Source: Plakobranchus ocellatus (Eukaryota > Mollusca > Gastropoda > Plakobranchidae). From it: a stretch of 24,535 nucleotides of DNA. The notes under the pieces are model-generated. The model had not been told where the DNA came from. It searched no databases and saw nothing but the letters and a program-made list of their open reading frames with translations. The position numbers and the translations under genes are program-made. The stretch spans positions 207,209 to 231,743 of the forward strand of contig BLXT01004508.1 of assembly GCA_019648995.1 (NCBI GenBank). Direction: 5' to 3'. This document shows positions 9,237-18,420 of this stretch, one piece after another. The stretch's first letter is position 1. Every line of letters begins with the position of its first letter.

Positions 9237-9331
9237 AGCAAATGCTCTTGTGAATATGAAAGCCGGAAATGGTCCGCAGGTAGATGTTCCAGCAGTCAAA
9301 AGTGGAGGGAAATCGGTTCAAGAATTAACAG
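9237..9331 (+). CDS. SON: SON exon 5 (residues 570-601)
   Basis: Encodes IANALVNMKAGNG, then PQVDVPAVKSGGKSVQELT. The KSGG..(I/V)(E/Q)ELT motif matches vertebrate SON (KSGGATIEELTEKCK), where the exon break also falls near the ELTE sequence. Donor AACAG|GTCAGT, phase 1. Function of this segment is not established; it is part of the conserved C-terminal half. Confidence 0.93.
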
Positions 9332-10002
9332 GTCAGTTAAAAAAAATTAATTGCAATCAATTAGAAAGTGTCCGGCAGCGAGTGAGTTAATCTACCTGGT
9401 TTGCACATTTATTTACTCCACAAGCAAGCATGCTTTTGTCACTATTTCAGAGATGCAAGATTTTTGAAAGTTTAGAATTGCAATTTAGAGACTATCCATC
9501 TCAGACACAGAATATATATTGAAATCTGATTAGTGAAGTTAAAAAAAGTTCATATGGTATTAGTAAAATAATTAAGTGAAAGACTTGCAATCAAAGTTTT
9601 GTGGGTTTGAATGTTACTGTAGTGGTGTTGTCCTTAAAAAAGGTAGAAGTGCCTGTCATCCAGGAAAATCATGATTTTTTTGTCTCATCCTGGAATTCCT
9701 TATGTGCAGGCTAATAGTTTAATACCGGATTTTGACTTAGAAACTTTCTGGCAACTTTTTTTTTTTCTCGCAAGACTTCAAGCCTTTGTCTGTCAACGAT
9801 GTAAAACATCTCTCTGAAAATAAAAGAAAACTAGTGTTAAATTATGATACGCTTGGAGGTACCATGTTAGCATTGCATCAAATGAACTTAAATAAGCTGT
9901 TCCCTTAAATTCTTCAAGCATCTGGATTGCTGAGTCTTGCTTTTTAAAATAATCTTATTTTTTTACGTCTGCTATTTCCTCATTATAACTCCTTTTACTT
10001 AG

Positions 10003-10480
10003 ATTTTTTGTCCTTATTGATCTTTTTTTTTTTCAGCCTCTTTCTCTCTTTGTCTCCTCCTTTAGCCTCCCTTTTCCTCTTTGGCCTTCTTTCTTCCTTT
10101 TTTTTTATATCCTCTTTCTCTGACTTTTCTGTCTTTATATATCTCTTCTGCTTAACTCATCTTTACCACATTTTCCTTTTTTCCCCCTTTTTCTCTTGTT
10201 CTTCGTTTACTTTTTCTTTCCTCTCTCCTCCTTTTTCTGCCCTGAGATCTGCAGGGACCTTTTATTGCGGGTTTGAGCCCTGCCACAGGCACCCTGGCCT
10301 GACGGAGGGCCTGAAAGCCTGAGATCACCTTGTTGTGAACTGTCTATATATACAAAAACCAAATCTCCCTTTTCATTTTCTTTTCCCCTTTTTGTTTTCC
10401 AATCCTTACATTCCTCTTTTTTTTACTTATCTGCCCTCTTGTACCACTTTGAGTCACTTTATTGTAACTTCAACAGTTTC
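10003..10480 (+). repeat. Long C/T-rich tract in intron 5
   Basis: Nearly continuous pyrimidines (TTTCTCTCTTTGTCTCC-type sequence) on both sides of the SINE at 10241-10366. It reads as low-complexity polypyrimidine DNA. Any open frame through it encodes only Phe/Leu/Ser and is an artefact of composition. It contains many potential polypyrimidine-tract protein sites, and acceptor-like ttcag at about 10031-10036. Confidence 0.75.
10241..10366 (+). mobile_element. 5'-truncated tRNA-derived SINE copy
   Basis: Homologous to the SINE near 1535-1714. It shares the GATCTGCAGG block, a B-box-like GGTTTGAGCCC (10270-10280), a 26-nt identical stretch (10292-10317, same as 1619-1644), GCCTGAGAnCACC, and the tail CCAAATCT. 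The A-box part is missing, so it is truncated at its 5' end, as is common for reverse-transcribed insertions. Confidence 0.75.
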
Positions 10481-10733
10481 TTAAAAATGTGTATCTGATT
10501 TTTTTCCCCTGTAATCCCTGAAAGCTTAGAGTAGCCACCTCTGGCAAAGCAGCACAAATTTCGCTGATCCAAAAATCCTATGATCCTAACAGGTAATAAA
10601 TGTAGTGGGTGACTTTCCTAGAAGGTCTTCAAAGGTAAATTTGAACATTAAAAATATGTTGCAAAGGAAATAACATAAAATGGTATAGAACATAGACTTT
10701 TGATATATGTATTTTTTTTTTTTTCATTTTTAG

Positions 10734-10900
10734 AATTCTGCAAAAAGATATCAGAAAAGGGAAACACAGACAAGGGAAATGAAGTCAGCGATAGCAGTGA
10801 AGAGGAGGTGGCGCGGCAAAGTGATGAGGAAGAAATGCTCATTCATCATCCTTTCAAAATCAAAGAGCCTTCTAGCACAGGCATTGTCTTGAATATAAGA
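10734..10900 (+). CDS. SON: SON exon 6 with acidic stretch and HHPF motif (residues 602-657)
   Basis: Acceptor tttttag|AATTCTGC, donor ATAAGA|GTGAGT, ending in phase 0. It encodes EFCKKIS, an acidic stretch (SDSSEEEVARQSDEEEM), HHPFKIKEP and LNIR. Vertebrate SON has the same order: EKCKQIA, SDEEEEE, HHPFKLSEP, LNI. The acidic segment is probably disordered. Very good match, so the exon call is secure. Confidence 0.94.
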
Positions 10901-11395
10901 GTGAGTTTGTTTTACTAAAAAGTAAGGCAAGACCTTTACATGGAATGAGCCTGAGATTACTAGATAACTATTGGGTTTTTGATTGTACTTTGAACAATGA
11001 CAGAAGCCTCTACTTGAGAACAACATGAAAAGACAACAATGATTTGGAAAATAGAAACATAACATAGACAATATACATATATGTGCAGAAATGAATGATG
11101 ATTCTCTAGTTACTAGGAGTAGGGTCCTGATTTTTCATTGTGAAATAGTTTGGTGTTATTTCTAAGGTCCTTTTTCTGCAAACAAGTCTGAAGCTACCCG
11201 TTGGGTGAGGCAGCAAAGAAGGAAAGGGTTCTTTTTTACAAAAATAATTGTGCAAATTTTGGATAATAGCTTCCCAAAATTTCGGGATAGTTTATACAAA
11301 TCCATGTAGTTCTTGAAAAGCTGAAAAAATTTGTAACATTTTTTTCTCGTCTCATAGTTTGGTGAGATGCAGGATTTAATAGATTTTGTATGATG

Positions 11396-11400
11396 CTTAA
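11396..11400. repeat. Target-site duplication of solo LTR A (left copy)
   Basis: CTTAA immediately before TGTTGGG; the second copy is at 12492-12496. Confidence 0.85.
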
Positions 11401-12491
11401 TGTTGGGACTAGTGTAGTTATGTTTTGATTTTAGCTGAGCAGAGTTGGATGTTTGGTGTGTGTGTGTGTTGTGATTAGTTAGATAGGCCACGTGACAACA
11501 CAAGCCGGACGAAACTACACATCGGCGGGATTCTTGCTGCAGAGAAAACACTCCTATTTTATCCCTCGTACTGAGCGGTCATGAACGGTCCTGGCTACAA
11601 GTAGTAGCGGGCTCGTCGTCTGGAAGATAATATATTTTAATTTCCCTACCATGGGACATTCTGAATAATCGCAAAGAAGTGGCGATTGAAGTATGTGATA
11701 TTTCCTGAGGCTGTGTGCCTAGCCAGACTGACGTCTACAGTCTACGAATGTGAAACTGAATTGGTGCTATCCATTACTGCACTCGCTATTTTTGTCCCTT
11801 GCGTAAGGGCTTGTCACCTGGTCTGGTGAACGACAATACTGTCAGAAATGTCGTATATAAGTGGAGGGTATACGGACTTACTACCAGGACTATTGTCACT
11901 GTTCAAGTGATGAACATTTGTGCGGGATCCAGGTTGTGTCGGAACTGAGTTTGGGCATTTGATTATTCCTATGAACATTAAACTAATTCTACAAGTTCTA
12001 CGGATGAGGATCGCCGATGGATTAAGTTTAGAAGCGTGTGCTTGTGCGAGTCAACAGTGTGGGGATTTGTATCCATAATTTATATCTGTAGATTATATCT
12101 CTAAATTATACCTATTGGTTGGGTCAATAAGTCTATTGATCTATGAAGTAATTTTGAGGAGAGTTTCCTCGTGGGTGGATTGATATGTGTTAATTTAATT
12201 TAATTGTATAAGATTTCCTAACACAGATTCAGATTACTCTGTATCGTCGCGCCTGCGTGCGTGGACTTTTGTATTTGGCCTCGTATCTATCTGTCTTCTT
12301 CTTTGTGTGACTTCTCTACTTCTACATATATTTATTCGTCATTATAATATAGTCTTTTCTGTCGCCTATCCCCGGTGTTTTGCCTTTTGTTTGGTGTGCA
12401 CCTCTCGTGCAGTCGATATAGTTAAGTCGTATAGTTGTTGTTGTGAAGTTGTGTGTAACTGTTGACAGACAGTGCGTTGCGGCCCCCAACA
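11401..12491 (+). mobile_element. Solo LTR A (1091 bp) with CTTAA target duplication
   Basis: It begins TGTTGGG and ends CCCAACA, a perfect 7-bp terminal inverted repeat of the TG...CA type. It is flanked by the direct repeat CTTAA (11396-11400 and 12492-12496), a 5-bp target-site duplication typical of Ty3/gypsy and some other LTR elements. Inside are a TATA-like TATATAAG (11854-11861), a possible ATTAAA poly(A) signal (11977-11982), a GT run (11455-11469), and base composition more GC-rich than the surrounding intron. No gag or pol sequence is next to it, so it looks like the product of LTR-LTR recombination. The promoter motif places it in sense with SON. Confidence 0.85.
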
Positions 12492-12496
12492 CTTAA
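12492..12496. repeat. Target-site duplication of solo LTR A (right copy)
   Basis: CTTAA immediately after CCCAACA; matches 11396-11400. Confidence 0.85.
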
Positions 12497-13092
12497 GATG
12501 AATTATTGTATTTGCGGTTTACATGTAATATTTCAAGGAATATCGAAGAGGGAGGGAGTGGGGAGGAGCAGGAAGAGCATAACAATCAACAAAATTATTT
12601 CAAGAATATTTTTTGAGGCCATAAAACAAAGAATTTAAATGATGATATGTATGTCGTACATTTTGTGTTTTTCTACCTATGTATTTCACTCTTTTTAAAA
12701 TTTTGTATTTTCTCTCCGTGGCCAGTTATCTCTCATCTCTTCCTAGCTGTCACTTTTTATACTGTGCACTTATATTTTATCTGTTACAGGTTTTTCGATA
12801 AGAATTTGCTGTTTCTTTATAAAATAAGATCATACAAAATGAATTTCATGAACATTGTTACTATTTAGCTTGCAAAATCTCTGACGTTATCTCTTCTTCT
12901 TCTTCGTCAAAAAAAAAAAAAAAGATACAAAAGTAATCATATTTTTAAAAATGTTTTGTTTTTAAATTGCAAAATCAGTCTCAGTTGATAAAGTGACTTC
13001 TGTTGAAAAAAATCACAGCAGTATTTTGTAAATTAGAGATCTAGGCTTGAAATGCATCTTTCTTACCAAGAATTATTTTTTTTCTTTCTAAG

Positions 13093-13311
13093 AACTCTAA
13101 GCAGTTACCAGTGCAGACACCTTTGGAAAAGCAGGCACAAAAGGCAAATTTAAGACTTGCATTTCCCGTTTCAAGTGGATCTCACCACAGGGCTAATGAA
13201 TCTGAATGGGTGCCAGTGGAACGTCCAACCACTTCTGCTCCTACCCCAGCTCAGTCTATTCCTCCTACATGTCAGCAGCAGACAATCGCACCTGGTGCCG
13301 CTGAGAACAAG
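13093..13311 (+). CDS. SON: SON exon 7 with FPVSSGS and EWVPVE motifs (residues 658-730)
   Basis: Acceptor tttctaag|AACTCTAAG, donor AACAAG|GTATTG, phase 0 on both sides. It encodes FPVSSGSHHR and EWVPVER, both shared with vertebrate SON (FPVSSGSQHR, EWVPVE). A Pro/Thr/Ser/Gln-rich stretch follows (TTSAPTPAQSIPPTC) that has no clear vertebrate partner and is probably a flexible linker. The exon lies between two introns that each carry a solo LTR. Confidence 0.94.
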
Positions 13312-13636
13312 GTATTGAGTGCATAAATATTGAATATTAGGTTCAAGCTTTCATTAATTTGTTTTGAGTCATTGCTTGAATAGTTTTATCAAGACAAATC
13401 AACTTGATAACTGATTCTTTTGTAAGATTTGTAGCAAAATGCTGTTTGAATTAGATAATTTTTATATTTGATCTTGTTCCAGTTTCATTTCATACGTGAA
13501 AAGAAGCATGTGTAAAGAAAGTATCCTTATTCTTCTAGTTATTTTTTCTCTTACATTTCACAAAGTTTTTTTTCTTTTTCTCTAATGTAAAGTGAAAAGT
13601 TGATCTTTGCTATTATCTTTCCTCAAGGCTTTATTA

Positions 13637-13641
13637 GGGGT
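13637..13641. repeat. Target-site duplication of solo LTR B (left copy)
   Basis: GGGGT directly before TGTAACA; repeated at 14326-14330. Confidence 0.88.
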
Positions 13642-14325
13642 TGTAACAAAAAAACTAGACTTAGGTTTTGTTATTGAACGCACGCCAACTCGAGAGTTCT
13701 AGAAAGGACCAGTTTAGGGGAGTTAATTTATGCAAAGCGAAAGAGAATTCATTACGAGAATGAACGTGACTCATGTTCTATTTTTAGCCCAGGGGTTTTT
13801 CCTAATGTCTTTTCGAAGACTGCTTTTATGCTATTTTAGGATTATGATGTAACATTCTAGACCTATACTTTCGAACATTCTACGCTTGCATTTAGGGATA
13901 GATTTCCAGAAATTTGTAGAGTTTTCTTTTGAAAAAGGTATAAATACCGGGAGAAGATTGGTGAAAGAGAGACTCAGACTCAGATAGAGACACAGAGATA
14001 TACCAGTGTAACACAGAGAGTTCATAGAGATCACACAGAGTACGCAGAAAGTTTTTCAGAGATTATAGAGATTGCAGTAAGATCATTGTATAGCGATTAC
14101 GCAGATTTTTTTCTTTAGAGCTAGATCTAGTTTTCTTATCGACGGCCTATGTGAATATTGTTTGATTTTAATTTCCTGCTGTTGAGTTAAATAAACTCAG
14201 TTTTTACGTATTCACACAATCTCCAGAGTTCCATTATTTCAGCTAGGTCTATATAGATAGATCTAAAGAACTCAACGTCCTTCATCAGAGGTATTATCTA
14301 CCTTTTATTTCTGGTGTTTGTGACA
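13642..14325 (+). mobile_element. Solo LTR B (684 bp) with GGGGT target duplication
   Basis: It begins TGTAACAAA and ends TTTGTGACA (one mismatch in a 9-bp terminal inverted repeat, TG...CA). It is flanked by GGGGT at 13637-13641 and 14326-14330, a perfect 5-bp target duplication. TATAAATA at 13939-13946 is a good TATA box. It is followed by a purine-rich leader with repeated CAGAGA-like words (about 13965-14050), and AATAAA lies at 14190-14195, giving the U3-R-U5 order expected of an LTR in sense with SON. No internal retroelement coding sequence adjoins it. Its sequence differs from LTR A, so it comes from a different family. Confidence 0.88.
14190..14195 (+). terminator. LTR B AATAAA poly(A) signal, sense to SON
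   Basis: AATAAA 251 nt downstream of the LTR TATA box. It would end the retroelement transcript. It also lies in the SON sense strand within intron 7, so premature polyadenylation of SON transcripts is conceivable but not shown. Confidence 0.5.
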
Positions 14326-14330
14326 GGGGT
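14326..14330. repeat. Target-site duplication of solo LTR B (right copy)
   Basis: GGGGT directly after the terminal TGACA; matches 13637-13641. Confidence 0.88.
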
Positions 14331-15058
14331 GTGAAAACATTCTTACATTTTTTCCAATAATACCCTTGCACTTCTCCTATTGACACCTGTCAAACTTCTT
14401 TGCTTATTTGGAGTCACTTGCACTTCTACTAAGCTTATTCCACATCTCATATTTAGATTTATGTGCACTGCAAACCAATATCTATATTACAATTTTTAAA
14501 AATCTTGGCAAAAAATCTCTAACTTGAGCAGCATTACCATGTGATATCTTTTATACATAAATCCTATATGAAAGTTTGGATCTGGACTAGTTTTATCTTT
14601 GCAAATAATAATTTTAAAGAAGCATACAAATAGCAACTGAATATACATAAGGATGTATCCATCCATACAGAAGCAGCCACACTTTCTGGTCTAGGAGCCT
14701 TTGATTTTTATTTTTTTTGACTGAGCAGGGATTTTTGAATCACTCTTTTAACAGTATAGGTTAGTAAAAATCTTTTATTGTTACACAAAAAAAAGAAAGA
14801 AACCTTTTAAAAAAAATAGCCTCAGAAAAAAAAAAAAAACAATTTAAAACTTTCAAGAAATACATCTTCACCATCATTTAATTACAATTTAATACTTTCA
14901 CTCTCCATACTTTGATTGTGAGACACTGACATTTATAATACATGCCTCTGCAAAAGTCTCATTTTTTTAAGAGCACTGCACAATTGGCCAGCATCCCAGC
15001 AAGGAAAAAGAAACCAATTTATTTTTTCAGAAGGTAATTATTTTGTGTCCTTCCACAG

Positions 15059-15127
15059 ATTGTAGAGCCAGAGCCAGAAAAGCCTGTGAAAAATGATAAC
15101 ATCTTCCCTGATCCATCAGAAGCTCAG
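15059..15127 (+). CDS. SON: SON exon 8, 69-nt exon (residues 731-753)
   Basis: Acceptor ccttccacag|ATTGTAG, donor GCTCAG|GTAAAG, phase 0 on both sides. It encodes an acidic, Pro-rich stretch including NDNIFPDPSEAQ, which aligns with the DDNVF..NLPSEP region of vertebrate SON. Being symmetric, it can be skipped without a frame change. Confidence 0.9.
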
Positions 15128-15427
15128 GTAAAGGATAATTACATTGATAGCATAATTGAATGGCTTTAATTTTTGGGTGCAGGCAATAGAGATCTTTAAG
15201 TCCCTTAAGCTATTGTAATTTTAATGTGCTTTATCTCAGTCATTTTTGTCATTTATCATATATCTTAAATATGATTTTTTTTCTTTTTTTTCTTTTTTTT
15301 TTTTAAAGAGAAGTAGATTGCTCTCATTTCAGAATGATAGAATGATATGAAAACAATTTTGTCATTTCATGGATGTGAGTTGTATCCTTGACTAGTTTTT
15401 TTTTTTTTTTTTCTTAAAATCTTTCAG
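15128..15427 (+). other. SON intron 8 (300 nt)
   Basis: Donor GTAAAG, acceptor aaaatctttcag after a long T tract. Two long T tracts, nothing else. Confidence 0.9.
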
Positions 15428-15538
15428 AAAATTGACATTGGCACCATTATATCAGAGAGACTGCAGGCTGTAAGAAAGTTACAGCAAAACCCATATGATG
15501 TCCAAGCTCTTTCATCTATTCATAAAGCACAAGAGCAG
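15428..15538 (+). CDS. SON: SON exon 9 (residues 754-790)
   Basis: Acceptor tctttcag|AAAATTG, donor GAGCAG|GTGAGA, phase 0. It encodes a helical, conserved block (IDIGTIISERLQAVRKL and SSIHKAQEQ), equivalent to vertebrate ISTAMSERALAQKRL and NRAQER. It is probably an alpha-helical part of the conserved SON C-terminus. Confidence 0.94.
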
Positions 15539-17035
15539 GTGAGATCTAAACCTTTTTTTTTTCTTCTTCAAACCTTTACTTAATTTCTCTCAAAATTGAT
15601 GGAACCCTAGCTTATGCATTTCAAAGTTATAATAATACATTTTCTAAAAGTGTTGGTTTTTGATTAGTCATTTCTTTTTCAATTACAATTAATTGGCTTG
15701 AAAGAAATGAACTTTTTTTTTGCATATAATGGTCAATACAAACTGTTAAAAATTGAAGCATTCAATCTTATCCCCAGTCACAAGATCATCAAAACAAATT
15801 TAGAACAGCCCACTGTTTGAATCCAATTTCTATCTGCATAGCACAGCTTCAGACTCCTTCATAATATGCATAGAGAGACAGATATATAAATGGGATAGAT
15901 GTCAGAGCACTGGTTTTTCAGTTTGTTGAAGTTAAAAGTTCAAAAATTGTTATTTGAAAAAACATCTTGTCAAAATATTAAAAGCTATTGATATCTTTTA
16001 GGATTGTATTTAATGTCAAGGAAATTTTTACTCATAGACACCATCTCCTTCTACCTTGGGCGTAATTCTTGGTCAGCATCCACTACTATCAGAAATGGCT
16101 TTGCATATGATGTCTTTGCAGTCATCTTGTTCTTTTGCACCTGTCGCCTTTTCTTTACCTAGCCATTTCTTTTATTAGCGTCCATCTTCTCTTTTGTTTT
16201 TCATTTTGTCTCTCTCTCTCCCTCACATTGTTACTCTCTTCTGAATTTCAACTCTTTGATTGATATAGAAATGTTGGTCCAAATACTTGTATCACTTAAA
16301 TCAAATGAAAAGAGGGTCATCTTTGCATTTTTTTTTTCTACTGTATAGATTTTTAAAGTTCTTCTTTTACTTTTTTGTATTGGTTGCGTCTAGTCCTAAA
16401 ATGTTAACATACACACATCTTATAGAAATGATCAGAAGTGGGAGTTCAAATTGATTTTCTCGCCCTTTCAAAAATACCATATGTGGAAAGCCAAACCTAT
16501 ATAAGTTTGATACATTTATTTTATCATCGTCAAAATTTTATGTTAAAAAGGACTGTTAAGAATGCAAAATTACTCTTATTACCATTGTTAAGAAGAAAAT
16601 ATTGAATTTATTCAGATTAGTTTTTATTATTTTTTTTATAAGCAGCAAAACATTCTATTCAAAATTTTTTAGTAGAAGATCATATGTGGGACAACCAGGG
16701 TAACACAGGCACAAGTTGCAAAGAGTACTCATTATACTAGGGCCTTTTAAAGAATGTTATTGTCAAATCAATAGTAAAAGTATAATTTTCCAAGTTGTGT
16801 AGTTTGTCAGAATTAGGATAGAGACATAAGTTTTTTCTACCCATAAAAGCTATAACATCATAATCAAACTCAGTATGTCCAGAATGTGACTTGTACCTGA
16901 TTTACCCGGATTGCCTCACATATCTTGATAGCATGCCATAGACTTATTATCTTTTTGGCATCTCTGCTGATATTATTCAAAACAGTTTCATCGAGGGTCA
17001 ACTGCATAGCTATGAAAATGTCATATTTATTTCAG
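15539..17035 (+). other. SON intron 9 (1497 nt)
   Basis: Donor GTGAGA, acceptor tatttatttcag. AT-rich with a mild C/T-rich section (about 16030-16260). No gene or recognised mobile element. Confidence 0.88.
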
Positions 17036-17155
17036 GCCAGCAAATGGGCCATTTCCAAACATCTTCCTGGGCAATTCACTGGCAGTACAGGAGCTCGGGT
17101 TATGTCACAAGCGGAGCTTATTGGGGACAAGAAACACCAGGCCTGGGCAAAAAAG
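17036..17155 (+). CDS. SON: SON exon 10 with PGQFTGSTG motif (residues 791-830)
   Basis: Acceptor tttcag|GCCAGC, donor AAAAAG|GTAATT, phase 0. It encodes LPGQFTGSTGARVMSQAEL and HQAWAKK. The vertebrate counterpart reads IPGQFTGSTGVQVLTQEQL and AQAWIKK. This is one of the most conserved SON-specific segments and lies just before the G-patch. Confidence 0.96.
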
Positions 17156-18264
17156 GTAATTTATCAATTGTGAAAGTACCAATTTAAATTTTGAAAATTC
17201 CCAAAGCCTTTCACATTTTTCAGGAAAATCTTAGAACTCAATTTAGTATTGCTAAATTTATTAGTTTTATTGATACTATACTTTTTTTTTGTTTATAAGC
17301 CTTTTTTTTTGGTGATTGTGCACAGTCTAAAAATTTCAAAATGCAAAATCATATGATTACCCATATTTATTGTAAATCAATATTGATTGGAGCCTATCAT
17401 TTTTTTTTTTTTTAAATTAATATATATCCTGGATCCAGTTACTTATCCCATCATACTTAATCTTAATTAGTCAATGTAATGTGTTTAGAGTGCTTGGCCT
17501 TTGTTGCTCTCTGTGAAAGCTACAATTCATAAAATGATGAATAACCTTTATACTTAACCTAAATGCATACCTAGTTTTAAAAAGATGCAATAATTTCAGC
17601 TACAAAAATGGTGAGAAAAGCTTTCCTTTTTATGGTCTGATTTCTTAGATGAGGGTCATGTAAACATTTTTTTAAACTCCTAAGCTGAAAAAAATAGGTT
17701 GTGATTCAAATTCAAATTCAGAATTGTCTATTGTGTCAGATTGATTTCAACTTCATAACAAGTAAATAGTATATCTTACCTTATATGACATGCTAGCAAT
17801 TACATAAGTGTCTTTTTATTTTCAATTGGTTGTCACTTGTGGGAGTCGTGCAAGAAACTCATTTATTTTGTTTTTCTTGCCTCTGAGTAGTTATTAAGCA
17901 GTTACAGTTTGAAAACATGATGTATGGAAAGCAAATGACTTTATAAAGAATAAATTCGTATTTCAGTTGCCTTTGCACATGAAATAGATTGGCTTAAAGT
18001 AGTTATTACTCCAAAATTCTGAACACCATGAATATGCCTGTTGTTAAAAAATAGACCTAAGAAGTTACTTTAAGTAGCCAACAAGCTTTTCTTTTCATAG
18101 CGACAATAGAGAAGAGAGTAAAGAATTTCTGAAAGCAGTTTAGGAAAAGGAAAGCTTGTTGGTGGCTGTCCCTGTTGAACAGGGATATGAGATGAGCCAC
18201 CTATTCTGATGTTTCCTCTACAGGTTCCCCACCCACAGAACATGAGCTTCAGCGGACATTCATG

Positions 18265-18387
18265 GAGCCCCTGACATATCATTACACTAGCTGACCATTG
18301 TGGCTTGCAATAAAATCGATGAAAAGTTATAACACAAATTTAAAAACAACATTCAGGTCTGCTAGTGTAATGGTATGCAGAGCTCTT
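18265..18387. repeat. Imperfect inverted repeat in intron 10
   Basis: CATTACACTAGC at 18280-18291 is exactly complementary to GCTAGTGTAATG at 18361-18372. The match extends imperfectly outward through CATA, CTG and GAGC, giving arms of roughly 25 nt around a 69-nt loop. It may be a degraded MITE. No target duplication was found. Confidence 0.45.
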
Positions 18388-18404
18388 GATATTTTTTCTT
18401 TGTT

Positions 18405-18420
18405 TTTATTTATTTATTTA
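18405..18420. repeat. (TTTA)4 microsatellite
   Basis: Four TTTA units within a longer T-rich run. Confidence 0.8.

Larger units (their letters stand above)
9332..10733 (+). other. SON intron 5 (1402 nt)
   Basis: Donor GTCAGT, acceptor tttcatttttag. It contains a pyrimidine-rich tract (about 10003-10480) interrupted by a truncated SINE (10241-10366). The rest is AT-rich without coding signal. Confidence 0.88.
10901..13092 (+). other. SON intron 6 (2192 nt)
   Basis: Donor GTGAGT, acceptor tttctttctaag. It carries a complete solo LTR (11401-12491); without it and one target-duplication copy the intron would be 1096 nt. The rest is AT-rich with no gene. Confidence 0.9.
13312..15058 (+). other. 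SON intron 7 (1747 nt)
   Basis: Donor GTATTG, acceptor tgtccttccacag. It contains a complete solo LTR (13642-14325); without it and one duplication copy the intron is 1058 nt. Poly(A) runs near 14790-14840 are simple sequence. Confidence 0.9.

Noticed and set aside
10008..10322. 104-codon open frame rich in Phe, Leu and Ser
   Set aside because: It is a reading of the pyrimidine tract plus SINE; composition explains it, including the apparent membrane-like residues.
11455..11491. LTR A start placed at the later TGTTGTG
   Set aside because: It gives no target duplication and a shorter inverted end; starting at 11401 gives a 7-bp inverted end and exact CTTAA duplication.
11162..11551. 129-codon open frame on the - strand
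   Set aside because: It spans intron 6 sequence into solo LTR A antisense; no protein features.
18223..18300. Possible cassette exon after tctacag in intron 10
   Set aside because: GC-richer and preceded by an acceptor-like AG, but no good donor follows and no SON-like peptide is encoded.
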